In this document: positions 1 through 7,498 of the stretch, in pieces | Position numbering within the stretch: the first letter of the stretch is position 1 | How the letters are laid out: every line of letters starts with the position of its first letter | Source: an uncultured Oscillospiraceae bacterium | Lineage (GTDB): Bacteria > Bacillota > Clostridia > Oscillospirales > Acutalibacteraceae | Direction of reading: 5' to 3' | Assembly (NCBI GenBank): GCA_900546735.1 | Contig: URDW01000052.1 | Coordinates: forward strand, 1 to 13,111 | DNA length: 13,111 nucleotides | Notes under the pieces: generated by a model | Told to the model about the DNA's origin: nothing | Database searches by the model: none | Seen by the model: only the letters and a program-made list of their open reading frames with translations | Made by a program: the position numbers and the translations under genes

Positions 1-46
1 AGATCGCTCAGTGTCTCGTGGGCTCGGAGATGTGTATAAGAGACAG
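1..46. other. Nextera sequencing adapter, left end (artefact)
   Basis: Bases 13-46 match the Illumina Nextera read-2 transposase adapter (GTCTCGTGGGCTCGG, then AGATGTGTATAAGAGACAG, the transposon mosaic end). Bases 1-12 look like flanking index sequence. The same sequence occurs in reverse complement at the right end. This is library DNA, not genome, and it cuts off the 3' end of the histidine kinase gene, which runs leftward into it. Native sequence starts at 47. Confidence 0.97.
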
Positions 47-1413
47 TTTAACAGCAGGGTGATCGTGAAGTTTTCATCCTTTTGAACATCTACAGAGCCG
101 TCATATTTTTTGACGGTTTTTTTCAAAATGCCGAGCCCCAGCCCCTGGTTCTTTTTGCCGCGGCGGTTGTGTGCCGGCTTGCCCGGCGAAAGGCTGTTTT
201 TGCAGCGGATAATATAATCTGCTTTGTTTTGCCATGCACTGATATAGATGACCCTGTCCTTTTCCGGGTCGGCGTGATCGATCGCATTGTCGAGCAGATT
301 GGAAAAAATAGAGCAGAGGTCTACCGAATCAACGGCAATTTCGCTTGGGCAGAACACGTCAGCCCGCAGCAGGAATCCGGCTTTTTTCGCCTCCTGTGCT
401 TTGATCAGCAAAACAGAGTTGGTCACGGGGTTTTGACAGTAAAAGCTTTGGCTTTCCCGGTCAATATCGGTGTGAAAGCCGTGTAAAAATTCTTTGGCCT
501 GCTGCACATTGCCTTTTTGCAGCAACAGTTCGGCTGTGGCCAGTGTGTTTTTAACATCGTGGCGCAGCATGCGAAGCTGGGCGTTGTCTTCTTCCATCTG
601 TTTGGTGTGCACGCTTTGCAGCTGGGAAATCGTCATCTGTTTTTCCAAATCTTCTTTTTCAGCGGCTGTTTTCAGCATGTGCAGCACCATGGTATCTGCT
701 ATAATGCATAAAAGCACTTCGATCAGCAGCCAGACAAAGTAGTTTTCATTAAACTGGCCGTGCTGTACATAAACGGTGTTATACAGCATCAGCGTTTCCA
801 GCGTTACAAAAATAGCCAGCACAGCCAAATGGCGCGGCCGGATCGGAAACTGTTGGCGCCGGAACAAAAAGCCGATACAGCTGCTGGCCGCAAAGGCAGC
901 AATCGCAAAAAAGAATTTGGCCAGAATGTAGGCGGTGGGCGTCATGTCGTAGGGTGACGTTGCTTCCGGTAAGATACCGGCCATGACAATGACGCTGCCC
1001 ACAACATCGCAGGTGATGAAGATCAAAAACTGGATCAAAAGATGCAGCAGTTTTTTTAAGAAACTGTCTTTAAAAAGAAATAGCACACATACGAAACAAA
1101 GCAGGCCTGTTGTGAAAAAGGAGATGCGCAGGGAAAACGGCAAGTCGGCGACGATAAGATTTTGCGCGCCGCTCAGGTAGGTCGGCAGCGTGTAGAGCAG
1201 CGCAGAGGACAGCACTACAAAAAGCGTGTTGTATTTTTTCGGCCAGCGCGGGGTGAGCACAAGCGTAAAGTACATGAAAAAGGCAATGCCGTGCAGAAAA
1301 TCCAGCAGAATCACAAGCGCGTAAGCACTTTCGCCGGCGCTTTTCAGTACATTGTTGTAAGTTGCATCAATAGCTGCCGGTAGCATATTATTCAAAATCT
1401 GAGAATTGGGCAT
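47..1413 (-). CDS. AgrC-like GHKL sensor histidine kinase, 3' end truncated
   Basis: Membrane sensor kinase that should autophosphorylate on His and pass phosphate to the LytTR regulator encoded just upstream. I translated 455 codons from the ATG at 1413 to the adapter junction with no stop. Residues 1-250 hold about six or seven hydrophobic segments (roughly 31-53, 61-80, 95-114, 121-147, 162-184, 195-216, 224-246). A short coiled-coil-like stretch (250-283) leads to the phosphoacceptor motif RHDVKN with His285. The N-box SNLLDNAID is at 371-379 and the G-box GLGLGILKKTV at 424-434, so both ATP-binding motifs are present and only the extreme C-terminus is missing. The start is supported by AGGAG about 8 bases upstream, inside the regulator gene, and the two genes overlap by 26 bp, implying translational coupling. 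The polytopic N-terminus and GHKL ATPase resemble peptide-sensing AgrC kinases. No AgrB/AgrD-type signal genes lie in the window, so the ligand is unknown. Confidence 0.9.
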
Positions 1414-2143
1414 TTTTTCTACTCCTGCTGTTGGAAAGATATTCCAGGTAGCTGCTGCGGATCTGCGTGTATTTTTTCTGTGGGATCGGCACACAGACGC
1501 CGTTTTCCAGGTGAATCTCTTTCGCAGACAGGTGCGCTACATAGTCAAAATTCACAATGTAGCTTTTGTGCACACGGCAGAAATTCTCCGGCAGCTTTTC
1601 CTGCAGCTCGCTGATCTTCATATAGGCGCATTCCCGCCCGCTCAGCGTGTAAAAGTAGACCATGCGTTTTTGGCTTTCGCAGTAAAATATTTCGTTCGTG
1701 TTGACCGTTTTGATCGTACCTGCGTGCAGGATATAAATGCAGGATGTGCGCGCTTTCAAAATCTCCTGTACAGCGTTTTTGAGTGTGAAGCGCAGCTGTT
1801 CTTCGCTGACCGGTTTTACAATAAAGCTTTGAAATTTTGTCATGCAGATCTCTTTTGCAAACTCAACGTGCGCGGTGATATAGATGATCTGCAGCGCAGG
1901 GAAATGGCTGGTCAGGACCTTGGCCACATCAATGCCGCTTGCGTCCTTCAGCTCAATGTCCAAAAGAAGAATGTCAATTTCTTGCGCTTTCAGTGCCTGA
2001 AACAGGGCTTTTGCTGAGAAAAAAGTTAAAGTCTGAGACTGTGCGAATATATTTTTCAATACTGCACCGGCTGTCTCGGCCATTTGACGGGCATACGTTT
2101 CGTTGTCGTCACAAATCGCCATCGTTATCAAATTTTCCACCAT
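1388..2143 (-). CDS. LytTR-family response regulator (AgrA/LytR-like)
   Basis: DNA-binding response regulator, 251 residues, partner of the overlapping histidine kinase downstream. The receiver domain spans about 5-125: acidic pocket D12-D13 (ICDDN), predicted phosphorylation site D62 in LLLDIEL, conserved T90 (YIT) and K110 (VKP). The LytTR DNA-binding domain spans about 135-235 and carries the typical signature CRVHKSYIVN at 189-198. The start at 2143 lacks a strong Shine-Dalgarno. I keep it because residues 5-10 complete the first beta strand of the receiver; the internal Met8 would truncate that strand. It is first in a two-gene unit with its own promoter region at 2158-2195. LytTR regulators usually control exported or cell-surface functions and often their own operon. 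The targets here cannot be read from the sequence. Confidence 0.93.
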   Translation of the reverse strand: MVENLITMAICDDNETYARQMAETAGAVLKNIFAQSQTLTFFSAKALFQALKAQEIDILLLDIELKDASGIDVAKVLTSHFPALQIIYITAHVEFAKEICMTKFQSFIVKPVSEEQLRFTLKNAVQEILKARTSCIYILHAGTIKTVNTNEIFYCESQKRMVYFYTLSGRECAYMKISELQEKLPENFCRVHKSYIVNFDYVAHLSAKEIHLENGVCVPIPQKKYTQIRSSYLEYLSNSRSRKNAQFSDFE

Positions 2144-2157
2144 CCCAAATTATGTGA

Positions 2158-2195
2158 GTATTAATTATATTACAATATTTGTCAACTTTTGTCAA
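2158..2195 (-). promoter_or_regulatory. Tandem promoters of the regulator-kinase operon
   Basis: Read on the minus strand, TTGACA occurs twice with a 10-bp offset (2195-2190 and 2185-2180). The first pairs with TAATAT (2172-2167) at a 17-base spacer, the second with TAATAC (2163-2158) at 16 bases. Both fit sigma-70/sigma-A promoters and lie 15-50 bases upstream of the regulator start. The repeated unit TTGACAAA with one-helical-turn spacing could also be a protein binding site, for example for autoregulation, but no LytTR consensus is clearly recognisable. Confidence 0.6.
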
Positions 2196-2300
2196 TCAGC
2201 AACAAGTGTACAGGCAGGCAGATGTTTTGAAAATAGAATGCAGTTTTTTGAAAAAATAACACGGTTTTACATATATCTTTAAAGCATAAAATTTAGTATA

Positions 2301-2338
2301 AAAAAAGGGGAACGCAGCAATTTGCTGTGTTCCCTTTT
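2301..2338 (-). terminator. Intrinsic terminator of the GH63-phosphoesterase-GtrA operon
   Basis: On the minus strand, a 12-bp stem (2308-2319 paired with 2323-2334, with one G-U pair and a three-base loop) is followed by a run of seven T residues. The flanking A and T runs extend the stem. It lies just past the stop codon of the GtrA-like gene and separates that operon from the downstream two-component operon, which has its own promoter. Confidence 0.88.
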
Positions 2339-2349
2339 GATGTGTGCTT

Positions 2350-2889
2350 TTAAGCGTTTTCCTTTTTCTCTTTCGGCTTTTTGAACAGCAGTTTGTCGAC
2401 CGGGAAATACAGGAAAAATTGAATGGCCGAACAAATCGCGGTCGCCACGTTTCTGGAAATGGCGTCGTTTGCGCCAAGACGCAGGAATGCGCCGTAGAGT
2501 GTCGGCGAAAGCCAGGCCGAGAAGCAGATCAGCGCCAGTGTGAAGATGATGTAGATCGGCAGCGCTACGGCAATGTTTGCGCCGGAGTTGAACGTTTTTT
2601 CTTTGTTGACGAAAAATGCGACGATCTGTGCCGCTACGTTCGCTACGTTGAATGCAATAAAGTAGCCGAGGCCGCCGTCCTCTACCGGGTAGTCAAACAC
2701 AAACCAGTGAAATGCTTCGTTGTACATTTCCTTGACCTGCGGGATCAGCGGAATCAGGTTGACCAGTGCAAACTGTACGATGCAGGCCAAAAGGCTTACC
2801 ACAATGAATTTGACAAATTGCCAAAGCGTTTTGATGCCGGAGCCTTTTTCTTCCGCCATGTTGTCGATGTCTGTTAGTTTTTTTGCCAT
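2350..2889 (-). CDS. GtrA-family membrane protein (putative lipid-linked sugar flippase)
   Basis: Small polytopic membrane protein, 179 residues. Four hydrophobic segments are visible at about 26-50, 74-95, 106-127 and 146-164, with the family-typical stretch FFVNKEKTF at 92-100 after the second (many GtrA proteins have NR/NKxWTF here). GtrA proteins are thought to flip undecaprenyl-phosphate-linked monosaccharides, usually glucose, for decoration of cell-surface polymers; they normally act with a GtrB glycosyltransferase, which is not in this window. The protein is longer than the usual 120-150 residues, with a charged cytoplasmic-looking N-terminus, a 25-residue aromatic/acidic loop (about 51-73) between the first two helices, and a Lys/Glu-rich tail. 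GAAGGAG about 7 bases before the ATG supports the start. It is the last gene of a three-gene operon, 30 bases behind the phosphoesterase. Confidence 0.85.
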   Translation of the reverse strand: MAKKLTDIDNMAEEKGSGIKTLWQFVKFIVVSLLACIVQFALVNLIPLIPQVKEMYNEAFHWFVFDYPVEDGGLGYFIAFNVANVAAQIVAFFVNKEKTFNSGANIAVALPIYIIFTLALICFSAWLSPTLYGAFLRLGANDAISRNVATAICSAIQFFLYFPVDKLLFKKPKEKKENA

Positions 2890-2919
2890 AATGTTTCTCC
2901 TTCTCGTTTTCTTTTGAAT

Positions 2920-4566
2920 TTATATGCATAATCCCGCAATTTGCGCGGCGATTGCTGCCTGGATCAAAGCTGCGACGCCCCAAATGATCAGCCCCAAAAC
3001 GCCGAGAACAACTACTGCGACCAGTAAAACAGCCAGTATCAGCAGGCTAAGCACCAGCGGCCCTTTTTTGCTTGGGCGCACCGTGTCGGGCCGTGAATGG
3101 TTGTTTTCATCCGGCGCAGGGTCCATTTTGAGCACAGCATTGGCGTCGCATGGGCCGGGGTTATAAAGCAGCGGCTCCACAAGGCCGCGCACGCTGTCGG
3201 CGCCTTTTAAAAATTTGCCGATGTTCAGGTGGATCGTGTTTAAAAAGCTGTCCAGAATGTTTAAGACGCCGCAGGTGATTCTGTATTCCGGCGTGTCCGG
3301 CGTATACGGCGAGTCGCCGCAGTACAGGTTTTGGATCAGTTCCAGAATAAAATCTACGACCTTGCGGTCTTTGATGTTTACGATCTCTTCTTTTTTGACG
3401 CCGCTCTCTTTTTTGCAAAGCTTCCACATTCTGCCGACCGTCAGCCAGTTTAAGAACTTGGCGGCCGGCTTGATGATCCAGCCGAATTTTTTTACTTTTT
3501 CGCCCGGCACGGAAAAGGCGTCGGTCATTTTGGAAAAGCGGTCAATGTCGGTCGCGGCGGCGTTCAGCATCTCGGCAATGTTGCCAAAGAAAAAGCCTTT
3601 CATGTACTCGTCAAACGGCTTGCCGTTCGTATCTAGGCCGGGTACGTCGGTGAGCAGGTGCGTTTCCACACGGATCTCTTCATGTGCCGGGTCAAAGGTG
3701 ATGTCGCGCATGGCCGGCGGGCAGCCGATCACGGCGCCGCAGGCAATGTCGTAAAACACGTTGCCGGCTTTGCTCGTTACCACCGAAATGTCGTGAATGT
3801 GCGTGTGGCCGGTCAGCATACAGTTCAGACCTGCGTCTGCAAAAATCTCGCGCGTGGTCTCGTGGTTGCGCTGCATGTCGCCCTTGCCGATGATCGCGTA
3901 AAACGGGCTGGGCGCGATCATCGGGTGGTGTGTCATGGCGATCACATACTGGTCGTGCGCCTGTGCGTCTTTGAGCTGCTCCAGGATCCATTGCATACAG
4001 TCGTCGCTGAAGCCGGAGCCGCGTTCGCCTTCGGGTTTAAAGTTCGTGTCGTCGTTTAAGGCAAACAGCCGGTAGCCGTCGCAAAGCTGCACCACATAAC
4101 TCATGGACTGGCGGTGGACCGAGAGCGCCTCGTTCGGGCCGAATTCGTAGTACATGTCCCAAAGGTCTTCGCGGTTGGCGGCCGGCACTTCAATTTCCTT
4201 GTCGCCGGTGTAGCCCTTGGCTACGCCGCCGTCGCGAAAGTCATGCGTGGCGGTGATGACATATACGCGTTTGCCGCGTTTTTTCAGATCACGCAGCATT
4301 TCGATGAATTCCGCGTGCGAGGCCAGCTCGCCGTCGCGTGTGGTGTCGCCGCCCAAAAGCACGATGTCGGTGGAAGTGTCGGCACAAAGCATATCAAACG
4401 CGGCCTTCAGCACCAGGTCGCTGTCTTTGATGACCTTTTGGCTTTTTGCCTCGGCCTTTTTGTAGGCGCTGCCGCTTTCACCGAGTGAGCGGGAGTAGTA
4501 GTGTGTGTCTGTAATAAACTGAATCTTCAGCGGTTTGTTGTTTTTGCCGCAGATTTTGGTGGACAT
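2920..4566 (-). CDS. Calcineurin-like metallophosphoesterase with C-terminal membrane tail
   Basis: Predicted two-metal phosphoesterase, 548 residues. Motifs in order: D20-x-H22 (FITDTHYYS), GGD with D74, ATHD at 106-109, THHP at 212-215, and GHTH at 253-256. These match the metallophosphoesterase superfamily, except that the GNH(D/E) block reads ATHD, so the usual metal-bridging Asn is Thr. Residues about 300-500 form an additional domain I do not recognise, with a hydrophilic Pro/Asp-rich linker at 480-502. The C-terminus (503-545) is strongly hydrophobic after two lysines, long enough for one or two membrane helices. There is no N-terminal signal peptide, so the catalytic domain is probably cytoplasmic and tail-anchored. 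AGAAAGGAAG precedes the start. The gene begins 6 bases after the glycoside hydrolase stop, so the two are very likely co-transcribed. The substrate is unknown; a lipid-linked or nucleotide-sugar phosphate is conceivable from the neighbours. Confidence 0.88.
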   Translation of the reverse strand: MSTKICGKNNKPLKIQFITDTHYYSRSLGESGSAYKKAEAKSQKVIKDSDLVLKAAFDMLCADTSTDIVLLGGDTTRDGELASHAEFIEMLRDLKKRGKRVYVITATHDFRDGGVAKGYTGDKEIEVPAANREDLWDMYYEFGPNEALSVHRQSMSYVVQLCDGYRLFALNDDTNFKPEGERGSGFSDDCMQWILEQLKDAQAHDQYVIAMTHHPMIAPSPFYAIIGKGDMQRNHETTREIFADAGLNCMLTGHTHIHDISVVTSKAGNVFYDIACGAVIGCPPAMRDITFDPAHEEIRVETHLLTDVPGLDTNGKPFDEYMKGFFFGNIAEMLNAAATDIDRFSKMTDAFSVPGEKVKKFGWIIKPAAKFLNWLTVGRMWKLCKKESGVKKEEIVNIKDRKVVDFILELIQNLYCGDSPYTPDTPEYRITCGVLNILDSFLNTIHLNIGKFLKGADSVRGLVEPLLYNPGPCDANAVLKMDPAPDENNHSRPDTVRPSKKGPLVLSLLILAVLLVAVVVLGVLGLIIWGVAALIQAAIAAQIAGLCI

Positions 4567-4572
4567 AGGCGT

Positions 4573-7287
4573 TTAAGCTTCCTTTCTATTGGCAACGACC
4601 TTGATTTTTCCGCCGCGCACGGCTTTGTCCAGTTTAAATTCAAGCGCGCCGGGACGGCGGCAGGTAAATGCGAGCGGTTCGCCGTTCAATGTGGCTGTAT
4701 ACTCGTACTTGTCGCTGAGCGTCAGCAGCAGCGCATAGCCGTCGTTTTCGCCGCAGTAGGTAAAGTCGATTTCGGCTTCGTTGCAGGCATCGTTTATGCA
4801 CTGGCGGTCGATCCATGTTTCAAAGCCGGCGGACAGGGTGCCGGGTTTGTAATAAGTGTCGGCCCAAACCAGTACCGGCGCCGACAGGCCGCCGAAGTTG
4901 TGGAACCAGCCGCCGCGCCCTGTGGCAATATTGAAGCATTCATAGGTACAATAGGAAAAATCAGTTTCGGCTTTCCAAATGTTCAGCGCCCGGTCAGCGA
5001 TCGAAAAGGCAAAGTCTGTGTCGCCCAAATCGAGCATCGTTTTCCAGATGAACCACTGGTGGCTCATCCACACGTTGCCGTTCCAGTAGCCGTTGTCCAT
5101 GTAGTAGGATGCGCTCTGGTCCACAGCGGAAATACCGGCACGCGACCACATTTCTTTCGGGTTTTTCAGGTGCGCGATCAGCTTTTCGCGCCGCTGTCCG
5201 GTCACCGCACCGGCGATCAGGGGGTAGATGCCGTCCATGCCTTTGCTTAAGTTTTCGCCCTCCGGCGTTTCCAAAAAGCCCTGCAGGTTGTTTTCGTCGT
5301 CATAAACGGTGTAGGCAAAATAACCGCTTTTTTCGTCCCATGCTTTTTCATTCAGGGATCTTGTGAACAATTCGATGTCCTGCGAGATCTCCCGGGCATC
5401 GTCCGTTTTGCCGAGCACGTTTGCGATCATGCGCATGATTTTGCCCACGCGGATGGCCTGGGCGGTAGAGAGCACAGGGCAGGTGTGCTTTTCGTCTTTT
5501 TTGGCGATCATGGCCACCTGCGCCGGGTAGTCGTCCATACCGGAAGTGGAGTAAAAGTAGTCGTAAGTGGTCGTCAGGCCGTTGTGAAATTTTGTGGTCG
5601 TAGAGCCGTGCGTTTTGCCCGTCAGAAAACGGTAGTAGAGCATAGCCCGGTCATAGTAACCCAGCAGGTGCGCCTTGTCGTTTGTGCGCTGCAGCAGCTC
5701 CAGATATTGGTAAAACTGTACGGGCACCGGCGAACCGTGGTGCAAAAATGCGTAGTCCGGGTTGTCCGCCGTACTCAGGTACATGTTTAATATATATTCG
5801 CAAAGCGCCTTTGAACATTCCAAAAGGCCCAGCGCAATAAAGCCGCTGTCCCAGGTGTACAGGCAGTCCCAGCGTTTGCCGGGGCAGTGGTGGATCACGT
5901 TTTCACCGTGCTTGTAGATGGGGTAGACCACGTTGGTCAGAAGCGCGGCCTTGAGCAGTCCGACCGACAGCTCGTAAGGACGGCCGCTTTCGTTGAACTC
6001 TGTTTTTTCGGCGTTTTGCTCGGCAGCGCGGTAAATGCGTTCATATTCCGCTGCGGTTTTCGCTTCACATTCGCCCTTGGACACAACGATGTACTGCACC
6101 TGCGTTTCGCCGGGTTCAATAAAAATGGAGTGGATCAGGGTGTTGTGGAAATAACCTTCGTCACTCTTTTTGCGTTTGAAGGAGCCGGAGAATGTCTCCT
6201 GCAGGTCGTCGTAGGTCGGGTCGCCGTTTGACAGGCGGTTGACGAGTGCGTCTTCCAGGCAGCCGGAGTCGATGTGGCGCTGGCGCGTGCGCTTGTCGAA
6301 CGTCATGATGTAAAACGTGCTGTCAAATTCCGGGTAAGAAAGGGCGATCTTCCGGCCGCCGCCGGGCACTTCGGTCGTTTCAACCTGCGGTTTTACATTG
6401 TAAGCGATCGTTTCGGCATGCACAGTCTGGGCGTCTTCCGCTTCCGTTACGGCCAAAAAGTCCAGTTCCACGCCGCCTTTGCCGCAGGCGGTCAGGGTCA
6501 GTGTGTTTGTATCGGCCAGGTCAAACGAAACCGTGCCGAATCCGTTTACGGCTGGGAACGCAATCTCTTTTTCGCCGTATGTAAACAGGGCGCTTTCGTG
6601 CGTAACGCTTTTGTAGCGTACCGTCACGACCGGGTGCGCATAGGCGTGCTGCAGGTGCAGACGGTAGGTGACTTTATCGCCCTTTTCGCAGCCGAACGGC
6701 TTTAAATGCAAAAAGTGCACATGCTTGTTGTCTATACGGTCGCCAAGTCCTTTGCGTCCGGTAAAAGCACCGTCTAAAAACACGCCCTTTTCCATGCCGT
6801 CGGGGTTCTGCTCATCCCATGGGCGGGTGACGGCGTAGGCATATGCCGTGTAATCGACGGCGTTTATAAAGTCGCATTTTTCGGGCAGCACGGCTTCGGT
6901 GTGTACGGCTTCCGGCAGTTCCATTGCCGCAAACACGTTCAGCACCAGGCTCTGCGCCAGGGAAGTGTTGTTCTGCATTTCGCAGCGGATCAGGTAGCTT
7001 TCCTCCCCCAGCTTGCTGTAGGATACGTCGGCTGTGACCTGGTCTTTCCACATCAGCTCGTGGCGGCAGCTGTAAAAAGAGTAGTCTTTTGCGCAGCGCC
7101 ACGGGTGGTAGCCGGACGGTGTGGTCACGTTTGGCACCGGGCAGTTGGAGTTCCAGATCGTCGGGTGAACAGATACGTCAAAACGTGCACCGGTTTCGGG
7201 CTTTTTGTCTATTATGCGTGTGATGCCCATGTATTTTTTTGAATAGGGACCCCAAAGGGGCATGGAAAAAATTTTGGCTTGATTCAT
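4573..7287 (-). CDS. GH63-like (alpha/alpha)6-barrel glycoside hydrolase
   Basis: Large predicted glycosidase, 904 residues, without a signal peptide or membrane segment, so probably cytoplasmic. Residues 1-430 look beta-rich (N-terminal sandwich domains). From about 435 on, the sequence has the (alpha/alpha)6 toroid pattern of clan GH-G (GH63/GH37/mannosylglycerate-hydrolase-like). Landmark motifs are YTWDSGF (477-483), TSGMDDYP (581-588), YWNGNVWMSHQW (734-745) and YCTYECFN (779-786). By analogy with GH63 enzymes such as E. coli YgjK, the likely general acid is the Asp of the SGMDD block (585 or 586) and the general base Glu783. Family members release alpha-linked glucose or mannose from oligosaccharides or small glycosides. 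The substrate cannot be read here. A beta-like tail (about 830-904) follows the barrel. GGGAG about 7 bases upstream supports the start. It is the first gene of the operon, promoter at 7374-7402. Confidence 0.87.
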   Translation of the reverse strand: MNQAKIFSMPLWGPYSKKYMGITRIIDKKPETGARFDVSVHPTIWNSNCPVPNVTTPSGYHPWRCAKDYSFYSCRHELMWKDQVTADVSYSKLGEESYLIRCEMQNNTSLAQSLVLNVFAAMELPEAVHTEAVLPEKCDFINAVDYTAYAYAVTRPWDEQNPDGMEKGVFLDGAFTGRKGLGDRIDNKHVHFLHLKPFGCEKGDKVTYRLHLQHAYAHPVVTVRYKSVTHESALFTYGEKEIAFPAVNGFGTVSFDLADTNTLTLTACGKGGVELDFLAVTEAEDAQTVHAETIAYNVKPQVETTEVPGGGRKIALSYPEFDSTFYIMTFDKRTRQRHIDSGCLEDALVNRLSNGDPTYDDLQETFSGSFKRKKSDEGYFHNTLIHSIFIEPGETQVQYIVVSKGECEAKTAAEYERIYRAAEQNAEKTEFNESGRPYELSVGLLKAALLTNVVYPIYKHGENVIHHCPGKRWDCLYTWDSGFIALGLLECSKALCEYILNMYLSTADNPDYAFLHHGSPVPVQFYQYLELLQRTNDKAHLLGYYDRAMLYYRFLTGKTHGSTTTKFHNGLTTTYDYFYSTSGMDDYPAQVAMIAKKDEKHTCPVLSTAQAIRVGKIMRMIANVLGKTDDAREISQDIELFTRSLNEKAWDEKSGYFAYTVYDDENNLQGFLETPEGENLSKGMDGIYPLIAGAVTGQRREKLIAHLKNPKEMWSRAGISAVDQSASYYMDNGYWNGNVWMSHQWFIWKTMLDLGDTDFAFSIADRALNIWKAETDFSYCTYECFNIATGRGGWFHNFGGLSAPVLVWADTYYKPGTLSAGFETWIDRQCINDACNEAEIDFTYCGENDGYALLLTLSDKYEYTATLNGEPLAFTCRRPGALEFKLDKAVRGGKIKVVANRKEA

Positions 7288-7373
7288 AAAGTTCTCCCGC
7301 TATAACAGCACGCCGCACATGCCAAATCGGCCATTTAATATGACGATACTGCACAAAATGTAAAATATATATT

Positions 7374-7402
7374 ATTATCCTTTATTTTCTTACAGTTGTC
7401 AA
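7374..7402 (-). promoter_or_regulatory. Promoter of the GH63-phosphoesterase-GtrA operon
   Basis: On the minus strand, TTGACA (7402-7397) is separated by 17 bases from GATAAT (7379-7374), a near-consensus sigma-A promoter. The expected start is near 7367, giving a leader of about 80 bases before the ATG at 7287. Its -35 box is one arm of the palindrome at 7396-7415. Confidence 0.78.
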
Positions 7403-7415
7403 TGCGTATTGACAA
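7396..7415. repeat. Perfect palindrome spanning two divergent -35 boxes
   Basis: TTGTCAAT (7396-7403) and ATTGACAA (7408-7415) are exact reverse complements separated by GCGT. Each arm contains the -35 hexamer TTGACA of an outward-facing promoter. The 8+4+8 symmetry is also the shape of a dimeric repressor operator. It may be either a by-product of two ideal -35 boxes placed back to back or a true operator; the symmetry extends two bases beyond the hexamers on the inner side and one on the outer. Confidence 0.75.
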
Positions 7416-7437
7416 AAAAAATAGTTTCAAGTAAAAT
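7409..7437 (+). promoter_or_regulatory. Promoter of the polysaccharide-regulation operon
   Basis: TTGACA (7409-7414), a 17-base spacer and TAAAAT (7432-7437) form a near-consensus sigma-A promoter, with the expected start near 7444. The leader to the ATG at 7506 is about 60 bases and contains a strong but distant AAGGAG at 7463-7468. Confidence 0.8.
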
Positions 7438-7489
7438 AAAAGTATTGTTTTTGGCATTTTATAAGGAGAAAAAAATAGTAGAAGAGTTT

Positions 7490-7498
7490 GGGTGATGG
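7490..7498 (+). promoter_or_regulatory. Ribosome binding site deciding the co-polymerase start
   Basis: GGGTGATGG lies 7 bases before the ATG at 7506 and matches the GGTGAT part of the extended anti-16S sequence. The classical AAGGAG at 7463-7468 is too far (37 bases) to serve that ATG and 19 bases from an in-frame TTG at 7488. I therefore choose 7506 over 7488. The region also contains ATG-GAA-TAC-TAA (7495-7506), whose stop overlaps the chosen start as TAATG. Confidence 0.5.

Noticed and set aside
1406..2017. Plus-strand open frame of 203 codons
   Set aside because: Entirely antisense to the LytTR regulator, which has complete receiver and DNA-binding motifs.
4501..5250. Plus-strand open frame of 249 codons
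   Set aside because: Antisense to the phosphoesterase and glycoside hydrolase genes and crosses their boundary; no domain recognised.
7284..7334. Minus-strand 16-codon leader reading frame (MADLACAACCYSGRTL) ending in an ATGA overlap with the glycoside hydrolase start
   Set aside because: The overlap looks like translational coupling, but no ribosome binding site precedes its ATG and the frame is short enough to arise by chance.
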